Shown here: piece after piece, positions 6,846-12,995 of the stretch
Layout of the letters: every line of letters begins with the position of its first letter
Position numbering within the stretch: the stretch's first letter is position 1
From: DASXTS01 sp036505275
GTDB taxonomy: Bacteria; Actinomycetota; Actinomycetes; Mycobacteriales; Pseudonocardiaceae
NCBI GenBank assembly: GCA_036505275.1
Contig: DASXTS010000342.1
Coordinates: 1 to 13,215 of the forward strand
Length of the DNA: 13,215 nt
Direction of reading: 5' to 3'
Translations under genes and position numbers: made by a program
The notes under the pieces: model-generated
Database searches by the model: none
Told to the model about the DNA's origin: nothing
What the model saw: only the letters and a program-made list of their open reading frames with translations

Positions 6846-7835
6846 CTACAGGTCGGCCTTGCCGAGGCAGAGGGTCCTGGCCGGGTCGGGGTACGAATAG
6901 ACGTCGATGGTCCCTGGGACGGAATCGCACTGCTTGTCGTCGGCAACCCCCTCGAAGATCTTGACGACCTTGCGGGTCCCGTCCCCGGCACAGGCGATCG
7001 CGCGCTTGATGAGCTGGTCGAGCTTGAAGCAGTCGCCTTCCTTGGCGTCCATGGCCAGGCAGTAGACCGTGCCCTTGCCGGGGTCGAAGCTCAGGTACGG
7101 CTCGGCGCACTCACCACTCTGCACCTTGGCGATCACCACGTCGGAGAGCAGCCCGCCGCACTCGGTGACCCTGATGGTGGCCCGGCTGTTCGCCTCAGGC
7201 GTGAGGGTGGCGCACTGACCGACGTCGAAGTCGTCGCCCGCGGTCGTGCTGGGCGGACGGGTGGTGGGCTGGGCGGACCGGGAGGTGCTGCCGGCCGGGC
7301 CGGCGGACGGCGTGTCGTCGCCGGTCAGCGCGACGGCGGCCGCGATGCCGCCGGCGATCACCAGCAGCACGGCGAGCACCGCGCCGACGATCAGCGGGGC
7401 CCTCGACTTTCCTGGCGGCTGCGGTGGGAGGTCGCCGGGTCCACCCCAGCCGGCCGGCTGCCCGTAGGAGCCCTGGTATGGCTGCCTGGCCGGGTACGGA
7501 TCGGCCTGCCGGGTGCCGTACGGGTCGAACTGAATCGTGGGGTCCGCTTGGCCGCCCTGGTACGGGCCGCCCTGATGGACAGCGCCGTAGGAGGGCTGAC
7601 CGCCGTAGGAGGGCTGACCGCCATAGGACTGTTCACCCCCGTACGACGGCTGACCGCCGTACTGGCCGCCGTACGGCTGACCGATCTGGTACGGCCCGCC
7701 CGACTGCTCGCCGTACCGCTGCCCGCCTTCCTGGCCAGCCTGATCCGACCGGCCGTGTCGGTCGTACGGGTCATACGGATCGTTCGGGTTCCGCCGGTAC
7801 CACTCCGGGCCGTTGGGGTCGTACGGCTCGGTCAT
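6846..7835 (-). CDS. One-span membrane protein with Tyr/Gly/Gln-rich tail and two LppU-like four-Cys modules
   Basis: A 329-residue protein. Residues 1-146 are a low-complexity Tyr/Gly/Gln/Pro region with YGGQPS repeats at about 53-84. A hydrophobic span follows at 147-170 (PLIVGAVLAVLLVIAGGIAAAVAL), preceded by basic GKSR, so the tail should be cytoplasmic. A Ser/Thr/Pro linker leads to an exported domain with eight cysteines (208, 226, 243, 259, 269, 282, 303, 323). These form two tandem copies of one pattern: VGQC..TEC..GEC..YCLA, then EGDC..IAC..KQC..LCLG. The pattern resembles the LppU/SCO3897 family of secreted actinobacterial proteins, usually seen once per protein. Probably four disulfides and an envelope role; function unknown. 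The ATG at 7833-7835 has GGAGGTGG 7 nt upstream. Alternative label: septum-formation-like protein. Confidence 0.8.
   Translation of the reverse strand: MTEPYDPNGPEWYRRNPNDPYDPYDRHGRSDQAGQEGGQRYGEQSGGPYQIGQPYGGQYGGQPSYGGEQSYGGQPSYGGQPSYGAVHQGGPYQGGQADPTIQFDPYGTRQADPYPARQPYQGSYGQPAGWGGPGDLPPQPPGKSRAPLIVGAVLAVLLVIAGGIAAAVALTGDDTPSAGPAGSTSRSAQPTTRPPSTTAGDDFDVGQCATLTPEANSRATIRVTECGGLLSDVVIAKVQSGECAEPYLSFDPGKGTVYCLAMDAKEGDCFKLDQLIKRAIACAGDGTRKVVKIFEGVADDKQCDSVPGTIDVYSYPDPARTLCLGKADL
7584..7680 (-). repeat. 18-bp coding tandem repeat (YGGQPS units)
   Basis: The segment TAGGAGGGCTGACCGCCG is repeated head to tail around 7588-7623 and continues as degenerate copies to about 7680. Each unit encodes six residues (YGGQPS or close variants) of the low-complexity tail. 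The first two units are almost identical in DNA, suggesting recent slippage or expansion. Confidence 0.65.
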
Positions 7836-7928
7836 CGTGGGTCCACCTCCGCGCTCACCGCTGCCCGCCGTGCTGTCAGGAAGGCGCGTCCATCAGAGGT
7901 TCCACCCCGCCCCGTCACCACCACCCCG

Positions 7929-7934
7929 CACAAT
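7929..7934 (+). promoter_or_regulatory. Possible -10 element for leaderless XPB mRNA
   Basis: CACAAT, one mismatch from TANNNT, ends 7 nt before the XPB GTG. This is the usual spacing when transcription begins at the start codon. No Shine-Dalgarno sequence is visible for this gene, which supports leaderless translation. No good -35 hexamer is seen, so confidence is low. Confidence 0.3.
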
Positions 7935-7941
7935 AGACGGT

Positions 7942-9603
7942 GTGCCCGACGGCCCACTGATCGTTCAGTCCGACAAGACGTTGCTGCTGGAGGTCGACCA
8001 CCCGGCGGCCGATGACGCCCGCCAGGCGATCGCTCCGTTCGCCGAGTTGGAGCGCGCGCCGGAGCACGTGCACACCTACCGGGTCACCCCGCTGGCGCTG
8101 TGGAACGCCCGCGCCGCCGGCCACGACGCCGAACAGGTGGTGGACGCGCTGATGCGGTTCTCCCGCTACCCGGTGCCGCAGCCGCTGCTGGTCGACGTGG
8201 TGGAGACCATGAGCCGATACGGGCGGCTGGAGCTGGCCAACCACCCGGCGCACGGGCTGGTGCTGGTCTCGCACGACCGGGCCGTGCTCGAGGAGGTGCT
8301 GCGCCAGAAGAAGATCACGCCCATGCTCGGCGCCCGGATCGACCGGGACACCGTCGTGGTGCACGCCTCCGAGCGTGGCCGGCTCAAGCAGGCGCTGCTC
8401 AAGGTGGGGTGGCCGGCCGAGGACAGCGCGGGCTACGTGAACGGCGAGCACCATCCGATCTTCCTGCGCGAGGACGGCTGGGCACTGCGCGACTACCAGC
8501 GGGCCGCCGTGCAGGGCTTCTGGGCCGGTGGCTCGGGCGTGGTGGTGCTGCCGTGTGGCGCCGGCAAGACGCTGGTCGGCGCCGCCGCCATGGCCGAGGC
8601 CAGCGCCACCACGCTGATCCTGGTGACAAGCACGGTGGCCGGCCGGCAGTGGAAGCGCGAGCTGATCGCCCGCACCTCGTTGACCGACGAGGAGATCGGC
8701 GAGTACTCCGGGGAGCGCAAGGAGATCCGCCCGGTCACCATCGCGACCTACCAGGTGATGACCCGCCGCTCCCGCGGCGAGTACCGGCACCTCGAGCTGT
8801 TCGACTCCCGGGACTGGGGGCTGGTGATCTACGACGAGGTGCACCTGCTGCCGGCCCCGGTGTTCCGGATGACCGCCGACCTGCAGTCCCGCCGCCGCCT
8901 CGGGCTCACCGCCACCCTGATCCGCGAGGACGGCCGCGAGGGCGACGTGTTCTCGTTGATCGGCCCGAAACGCTACGACGCGCCGTGGCGGGACATCGAA
9001 TCGCAGGGCTGGATCGCCCCGGCGGACTGCGTCGAGGTGCGGGTCACGCTGACCGACGCGGAGCGGTTGGCCTACGCCGTGGCCGAGCCGGAGGAGCGGT
9101 ACCGGCTGTGTTCAACGGCGCGTACCAAGCTGCCGGTGGTGCGCGCCGTGCTCGACCGCCATCCGGACGAGCCGGCGCTGGTCATCGGCGCGTACCTGGA
9201 CCAGTTGGAGTCCCTCGGCGCCGAGCTGGACGCCCCGATCGTGCAGGGCTCCACCCGCACCGCGGAGCGCGAGGCCCTCTTCGACGCCTTTCGCCGGGGA
9301 GAGCTGCGCCGGCTGGTGGTGTCCAAGGTGGCCAACTTCTCCATCGACCTGCCGGAGGCGTCGGTGGCCGTGCAGGTGTCCGGCACGTTCGGCTCGCGCC
9401 AGGAAGAGGCCCAGCGGCTCGGCCGGCTGCTGCGCCCGAAGGGCGACGGCCGGCAGGCGCACTTCTACTCGGTGGTCGCCCGCGACACGCTGGACACCGA
9501 ATACGCCGCGCACCGCCAGCGGTTCCTGGCTGAGCAGGGCTACGCCTACCGCATCGTGGACGCCGACGACCTGCTCGGCCCGGGTGTCCCCGACATAGGC
9601 TGA
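7942..9603 (+). CDS. xpb: DNA repair helicase XPB (ERCC3-type, superfamily 2)
   Basis: A 553-residue SF2 DNA helicase matching the mycobacterial ERCC3/XPB protein throughout (from memory, including the PDGPLIVQSDK start and the DADDLLGP end). The N-terminal damage-recognition region (about 1-175) is followed by Walker A LPCGAGKT (203-210), DEVH box (298-301), motif III LTAT (322-325), the RED motif (328-330) and motif VI QRLGRLLRPK (491-500). It is an ATP-dependent 3'-5' unwinding enzyme linked to nucleotide-excision-type repair. The GTG at 7942 gives the family's normal N-terminus. An in-frame ATG at 7813 would run back into the oppositely oriented membrane-protein gene. The usual neighbour, a helicase-associated WYL-like protein, is at the far left of the window. 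A nuclease partner such as the archaeal Bax1 is not seen. Confidence 0.97.
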   Translation: MPDGPLIVQSDKTLLLEVDHPAADDARQAIAPFAELERAPEHVHTYRVTPLALWNARAAGHDAEQVVDALMRFSRYPVPQPLLVDVVETMSRYGRLELANHPAHGLVLVSHDRAVLEEVLRQKKITPMLGARIDRDTVVVHASERGRLKQALLKVGWPAEDSAGYVNGEHHPIFLREDGWALRDYQRAAVQGFWAGGSGVVVLPCGAGKTLVGAAAMAEASATTLILVTSTVAGRQWKRELIARTSLTDEEIGEYSGERKEIRPVTIATYQVMTRRSRGEYRHLELFDSRDWGLVIYDEVHLLPAPVFRMTADLQSRRRLGLTATLIREDGREGDVFSLIGPKRYDAPWRDIESQGWIAPADCVEVRVTLTDAERLAYAVAEPEERYRLCSTARTKLPVVRAVLDRHPDEPALVIGAYLDQLESLGAELDAPIVQGSTRTAEREALFDAFRRGELRRLVVSKVANFSIDLPEASVAVQVSGTFGSRQEEAQRLGRLLRPKGDGRQAHFYSVVARDTLDTEYAAHRQRFLAEQGYAYRIVDADDLLGPGVPDIG

Positions 9604-9608
9604 TCGGC

Positions 9609-10286
9609 ATGCTCCCAGCACCGTCGTTGGACGCCATACTCACGCGAGCCGCCCTGTGGGGTTCCGAGCACGATCCGACCGGTCAACGCCTGGTGAGCAT
9701 CATCTTCGCGAATCCGTCATCGCCGGTCTGGCGCGACCTCCGAATGAATCGGGCGTTCCTCGACCAACGGAGCGGCGAGAAGTGGGATCTGTTCTTCGCG
9801 GGTATGTCCGGTTACCGCCCGATGGATCGGCGGGCGATTCCGATAGCTGATCCATCGTGGCATTGGGAATGGACCCGCTACGTCAACCCTGAGTACTTCG
9901 ACGAGGTAGAGAGGGGCGTCTCCGACGGGCATCGGATTGCGCTCGAGGCGGCGGGCCGGCGTAACCAGGCAGCCTGGCGGTACCGGGGCGGTACCGAATT
10001 GATCAGTTTCATGGTCTATGACGGTGAACCCGACTGGTTGTCGCTCGTGGCGGTACCGCTCGACGGCCCAGCCGACACCCTCCGGCCCGGCCGTTCCCTC
10101 ACGGAGATCACCGAAGGGCTTCGCAACTGGCAGACCGACGAACTGGACCGTGAGCTGGCTCCGGGGGAAGCCCCGGTGTGCAGCGCCATGAGATTACCCG
10201 ACGCGTTGCGCTGGTCGGCGAATGCCGTTGCCGGAGGCGTGCTCGGCAATGCGGTTTACGAGCTGCTCAAACAGATTTTCTATTGA
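9609..10286 (+). CDS. Unrecognised Trp-rich protein coupled to XPB
   Basis: A 225-residue protein starting with ATG 5 bp after the XPB stop, on the same strand, so probably co-translated or read through. I do not recognise the family. It has about ten tryptophans, including a SWHWEW cluster near residue 83-88. An early hydrophobic strand (RLVSIIFA) precedes a helix ending in KWDLFFAG (around residue 58-65). Two strands follow (ELISFMVYDG, DWLSLVAVPL), and the C-terminus is hydrophobic and Gly-rich (NAVAGGVLGNAVYELLKQIF), which could be a membrane-contact helix. No signal peptide. Third codon positions are clearly less GC-rich than in XPB (roughly one in five ends in A/T in the first 80 codons), hinting at later acquisition. 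A hairpin follows the stop codon. Coding status is likely from frame length, position and a protein-like composition. Confidence 0.7.
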   Translation: MLPAPSLDAILTRAALWGSEHDPTGQRLVSIIFANPSSPVWRDLRMNRAFLDQRSGEKWDLFFAGMSGYRPMDRRAIPIADPSWHWEWTRYVNPEYFDEVERGVSDGHRIALEAAGRRNQAAWRYRGGTELISFMVYDGEPDWLSLVAVPLDGPADTLRPGRSLTEITEGLRNWQTDELDRELAPGEAPVCSAMRLPDALRWSANAVAGGVLGNAVYELLKQIFY

Positions 10287-10289
10287 CCT

Positions 10290-10306
10290 GCCGATCCGCG
10301 GTCGGC
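10290..10306 (+). terminator. Hairpin after the XPB-linked gene, possible terminator
   Basis: GCCGATC-CGC-GGTCGGC forms a 7-bp stem (one T-G pair) with a 3-nt loop, starting 4 nt after the TGA at 10284-10286. There is no T-run, as is common in GC-rich actinobacteria. Position supports a terminator; strength is untested. Confidence 0.45.
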
Positions 10307-10340
10307 GATCCCTACCGTTGAGTACGCGGATCACACCACG

Positions 10341-10356
10341 ATGAGCCCTGGCTCAT
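10341..10356. promoter_or_regulatory. Perfect 16-bp dyad, possible operator
   Basis: ATGAGCCCTGGCTCAT has perfect 7-bp arms around a 2-bp centre. It lies in the 170-bp gap between the XPB-linked gene and the FG-GAP remnant, where no promoter-dependent gene begins. It could be an operator or a hairpin; nothing nearby tells which. Confidence 0.3.
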
Positions 10357-10459
10357 GGCCGGTACCACCCGCATTCGGTCCGGGGTCGATGCAGTCACGT
10401 GTCCGGATCCTCCGTATGTGCCCCTGCATGAGGGCCCATGGATCCTGGAATCCTGGATC

Positions 10460-10939
10460 TTAGGGATGGTGCGATGCTATCGGCTGGGTACCCTTTCCGC
10501 CGTCCGCCTTGAAGATGCTCACCTGGGACAGCGCCTCGACGGCGGTCACGATCTCGTCGTGCGGGTCGCCGAGCAGGCGCCCACCGCGAGGCCGTCCTCC
10601 TCGGAATTGAACCGGATCGGGAACGTATCGCGCGGCGTGCCGGTGCGGCCGTCGTACATGTCGAGACGACCCTCGACGTCGTCGATGGCGACCACCTCGT
10701 CGGCGCTGTCGCCGACCAGGTCGCCGACCGCCATGGGGTCGTCTTCGTCGACGGCAGAGGGCCAGCCGGCGGCCGGCTGGCCGAGCGTCAGCACGTCGAC
10801 CACGCCGCTGAACTGGCCGTCGTCGGCGTTGCCGACGTAGATGGACGCCAGCAGCGGCGGTGCCTCGGCGGGCGCGACGACCGCGGCCTGCGGCGGCGCG
10901 CCGTCCTGGGCCGTTGATCCCCTTTGCTCGGCGGTACGG
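10460..10939 (-). pseudogene. Frameshifted FG-GAP/VCBS repeat protein fragment
   Basis: On the minus strand, about 110 residues read as beta-propeller FG-GAP/VCBS repeats. The clearest unit begins at about 10734 (MAVGDLVGDSADEVVAID, then GRLDMYDGRTG and PRDTFPIRF), with a degenerate unit before it (SGVVDVLTLGQPAAGWP). The next unit starts GLAVG, then falls out of frame near 10577-10584 and meets a stop at 10546. In the next frame the similarity continues at once (LLGDPHDEIVTAVEALSQV, then SIFKADGG) to a TAA at 10460. Restoring the frame needs one extra base. No credible start codon or signal peptide exists upstream, because the frame runs into the PIN gene. So this looks like a decayed, N-terminally truncated gene. 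Intact relatives are usually exported or surface proteins. A sequencing error could explain the frameshift but not the missing N-terminus. Confidence 0.65.
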
Positions 10940-11344
10940 CTACGGGACCACGAGCCCGATCTCGAAGCCGGTGCCGGCCGCATCCCACAAGTGGCGCAGG
11001 TCGTCGGGATCGGTGGTTACCACGATGGCGTCGTACCGGATCGCCGTGGCCACCACGATCGCATCGACCGCATCCGTGGTCCTGCTGCGACCGAGCAGCA
11101 CACCGGCATGTTTGGCCAGATCCTCGCTCGTCGGCAGGACGCGACAGGCACGCAAGGTGCGAGCGATGCGGGCCTGCCGCACGCCGTCTTGCCAAACCTG
11201 GGTCAGTACCGGAGATGGCACGACCGGCGAGACGTCGAACGTGATCCAGCGCTGATGCAGTGCCCTGAAGTGCTGCGCTCCTCGGTCCGCGGCAACCAGG
11301 GCGCCAGCGTCATAAACCACCGGTCGGGTGGGCCGTGGCCTCAA
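10940..11344 (-). CDS. PIN domain ribonuclease toxin (VapC-like)
   Basis: A 134-residue PIN protein. The first strand carries V-V-Y-D12-A-G-A-L, then VPSPVLTQVW, the acidic pair D91-A-V-D94 in TTDAVDAIVVATA, and D112/D114/D115 in TTDPDDL. These acidic residues should bind the metal ions for RNA cleavage. The position that holds Glu in many VapC proteins (xxEVW) is Gln here; I recall this being common in this actinobacterial branch. The start is a TTG at 11344 within TTGA, overlapping the antitoxin stop by 4 nt. This is a standard translational coupling for toxin-antitoxin pairs. A GTG at 11320 is the alternative. Co-transcribed with the ribbon-helix-helix antitoxin and probably repressed through the dyad at 11613-11628. 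RNA target unknown. Confidence 0.88.
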   Translation of the reverse strand: MRPRPTRPVVYDAGALVAADRGAQHFRALHQRWITFDVSPVVPSPVLTQVWQDGVRQARIARTLRACRVLPTSEDLAKHAGVLLGRSRTTDAVDAIVVATAIRYDAIVVTTDPDDLRHLWDAAGTGFEIGLVVP

Positions 11345-11604
11345 CCGGCCGCCTTGGCCGGGCGTCTCATGGCGGCCTCGGCGCGAGCGATCTGCTCGGC
11401 TGCCCAGACCCACGCCTCTTCGCTGATCGGCCCCTCCTCGTCCTCCCACTCCCGCATCGCGGCGAGGCCGTCTTCGATGCGGATGCGGTGCTCGGCCAGC
11501 TTGGTGAGGTAGGTGGAGAGTGGCAGCCCCTCGGCGCGGGCCAAGGCGGAGAGCCGCTTGAGGGTCTCCTCCGGCAGCGTGATCGTAATCTTCTTTGTCG
11601 CCAC
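11341..11604 (-). CDS. Ribbon-helix-helix antitoxin (CopG/VapB-like)
   Basis: An 87-residue antitoxin. The N-terminal strand and two helices are typical of ribbon-helix-helix DNA-binding proteins: KKITITLPEETLKRLSALA (4-22) then EGLPLSTYLTKLAEHRI (25-41). The acidic, Trp-containing C-terminal half (EWEDEEGPISEEAWVWAAEQ) should wrap the PIN toxin. I chose the GTG at 11602-11604. It sits 7 nt after TATGGT, a TANNNT -10, as in leaderless actinobacterial genes, and gives the usual short N-terminus. An ATG at 11616, inside the operator dyad, would add four residues and has only a weak ribosome site. The gene overlaps the toxin by 4 nt. The protein is expected to repress its own promoter by binding the 16-bp dyad. 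Confidence 0.85.
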   Translation of the reverse strand: MATKKITITLPEETLKRLSALARAEGLPLSTYLTKLAEHRIRIEDGLAAMREWEDEEGPISEEAWVWAAEQIARAEAAMRRPAKAAG

Positions 11605-11611
11605 GCGGTCG

Positions 11612-11617
11612 ACCATA
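11612..11617 (-). promoter_or_regulatory. -10 element of the toxin-antitoxin operon (leaderless layout)
   Basis: The minus strand reads TATGGT (TANNNT consensus), followed by 7 nt and then the antitoxin GTG. The hexamer lies inside the right arm of the 16-bp dyad, so a bound repressor would cover it. The -35 region (rc of 11635-11640, CCCGCC) is not consensus. Confidence 0.45.
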
Positions 11618-11628
11618 CCACGGTATGG
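11613..11628. promoter_or_regulatory. Operator dyad of the toxin-antitoxin pair
   Basis: CCATACCACGGTATGG is a perfect dyad with 7-bp arms and a 2-bp centre. It covers the putative -10 and the alternative ATG of the antitoxin gene. Ribbon-helix-helix antitoxins normally bind short inverted repeats at exactly this place, so autoregulation is the natural reading. Confidence 0.6.
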
Positions 11629-11641
11629 CGCGTCGGCGGGC

Positions 11642-12142
11642 CTAAGGCCGGACGCCGAGGGCAGCGCGGAGCCGGTCCAGCGCCTCGGCGTTGGCCTGCG
11701 GGTCGCCGCGCAGCCGGTGGATCTGGCCAACCAGGCGATCGAGGTCGTCCGCCGCGGCCCTGGTCTTCTCCGCCTCGATGCGGGCGCTCAGCCGGTTGAA
11801 CTCGTCGACGGCGTGCCGCTCGGCCGCCGGGATGCCGGCGAGCTCGGTGTGCTTGACCAGCACGTCGAGCAGGTCGAGCACCCGGCCGAGCTGGCGGCCG
11901 TAACTGGCCACCTGCTCGGTGATCCGCCGTTCCAACTCGGGGTCGCCCGAACCGGCGGTGTTGATGTTGACGAAGCCCAGCTGGTCGCCGATGGCGCGGA
12001 ACAGGCCGGTGTCGATGGTCTGGGTGACGTTGCCGGAAAGCGGTGCCAGGACGGTGAGGTTGCGCCACCACGTGCGCCAGAGTTCGGTCGGGTCGGGCCA
12101 GGTGGGGGTCGCGTGCTCGGTCGGCGCGGTACCATCGGACAT
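11642..12142 (-). CDS. Unrecognised helical protein, Trp-rich N-terminus
   Basis: A 166-residue soluble protein of unknown family. The N-terminus is short and Pro/Thr-rich (to about residue 18), followed by a Trp cluster (ELWRTWWRNLTVLAPLSG), a mixed segment with FVNINTAGSGDPELERRITEQV, and then long amphipathic helices to the end (residues ~70-165, rich in Leu, Arg, Glu, Ala). Composition looks like a coiled-coil or helix-bundle protein, such as a phasin-like granule-associated protein; that label is only a guess. No signal peptide or membrane span. The ATG at 12140-12142 has no strong Shine-Dalgarno; a TACGCT 6 nt upstream would fit a leaderless start. Its stop is 37 bp upstream of the antitoxin GTG. 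Coding status is well supported by GC3 and length. Confidence 0.7.
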   Translation of the reverse strand: MSDGTAPTEHATPTWPDPTELWRTWWRNLTVLAPLSGNVTQTIDTGLFRAIGDQLGFVNINTAGSGDPELERRITEQVASYGRQLGRVLDLLDVLVKHTELAGIPAAERHAVDEFNRLSARIEAEKTRAAADDLDRLVGQIHRLRGDPQANAEALDRLRAALGVRP

Positions 12143-12326
12143 GCCGCCAGCGTAGGCAGGGCCCGACCGCGATCAGTTAGGCCGGACGGGCGAACCGCGG
12201 TGCCGAGAGCACCCATGCGGTGGTGTCCAACCCGGTGTCGCGGCGGGAACGATGGAGCTACACCCGGCGTTGCGCTGGTTCCTCGGCGTGGAGGACCCCC
12301 GATCCCCAATCGGAAAGGCAGGCTTC

Positions 12327-12995
12327 ATGCCGCCAACCTCGCACTCAACCGAACGGACCGAGCAGGCCGCATACACGGCCGACGCACCCAACTACGACCA
12401 GCGGACCAGGGCCTATCAACTGTGGCGCCGCCAGATCGTCGACCTGCTGCCGCTGCAGCCCGGCGACGTGGTGATCGACGCCGGCTGCGGCACCGGGCTG
12501 TGCTTCCCGATGGTCCAGGACCGGATCGGGCCAAGCGGGCGCATCCTGGCCGTCGACATGGCGCCCGACATGCTGTCGCTCGCGGCGCAGCGGGCCGCCG
12601 ACCACGGCTGGCGCAACGTGACGCTGCAGCTGGCACCCGCGGAGGAGGTGAGCTTCCCCATCACGGCCGACCACGCCCTGTTCTGCGCGGTGCACGACGT
12701 GATGCAGTCCGATGCCGCGCTGCGCAATGTCCTGTCGCAGGTACGCCCCGGCGGCCACGTGGTGGCCGGTGGCGGCAAGTGGGCAGCGCCATGGGCGGTC
12801 GGGCTCAACCTGATGGCGGCGAACACGCACTCGCCGTTCGTTCGCGACTTCGCCGGCTTCGACAAGCCCTGGGCCGTGCTGGCCCGGCACGTGGTGGACC
12901 TGCGAGTCCTCGACGTGGCGATGGGCTGCGGCTTCCTGGCCGTTGGCAGGATGCCGGGGGGTCAGGACGCGGTGCGCCCCAGAGTGTCGGACTGA
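12327..12995 (+). CDS. Class I SAM-dependent methyltransferase (UbiE/COQ5-like fold)
   Basis: A 222-residue methyltransferase. SAM-binding motif I is VVIDAGCGTG (48-57), the ribose-binding acid ends the second strand in ILAVD77-M-A-P, followed by LAPAEEVSFP (102-111) as the motif around the adenine, and RPGGHVVAGGG (140-150) as the post-motif III strand. The small C-terminal part (after 180) carries a final VLDVAMGCGFLAVGRM strand pair. The substrate cannot be told: the fold is shared by quinone, sterol, polyketide and small-molecule methylases. I chose the ATG at 12327 with GGAAAGG 8 nt upstream. An ATG at 12252 would add 25 residues of less typical sequence. It overlaps tail to tail with an alpha/beta hydrolase gene by 34 bp. 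Divergent from the helical protein gene. Confidence 0.87.
   Translation: MPPTSHSTERTEQAAYTADAPNYDQRTRAYQLWRRQIVDLLPLQPGDVVIDAGCGTGLCFPMVQDRIGPSGRILAVDMAPDMLSLAAQRAADHGWRNVTLQLAPAEEVSFPITADHALFCAVHDVMQSDAALRNVLSQVRPGGHVVAGGGKWAAPWAVGLNLMAANTHSPFVRDFAGFDKPWAVLARHVVDLRVLDVAMGCGFLAVGRMPGGQDAVRPRVSD

Noticed and set aside
6821..6854. GACCT ... AGGTC inverted repeat between the convergent ABC and LppU-like genes, as a terminator.
   Set aside because: Only 5 bp of stem with a loop of over 20 nt; too weak to call.
10436..10460. Direct repeat of ATCCTGGA near 10442-10458 as a possible mobile-element end.
   Set aside because: Short, imperfect, and no matching copy, target-site duplication or transposase nearby.
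10355..10840. A plus-strand frame of 161 codons opposite the propeller remnant.
   Set aside because: It is the antisense of the FG-GAP reading; Ser/Thr/Pro-rich composition is a shadow of GC-rich coding on the other strand.
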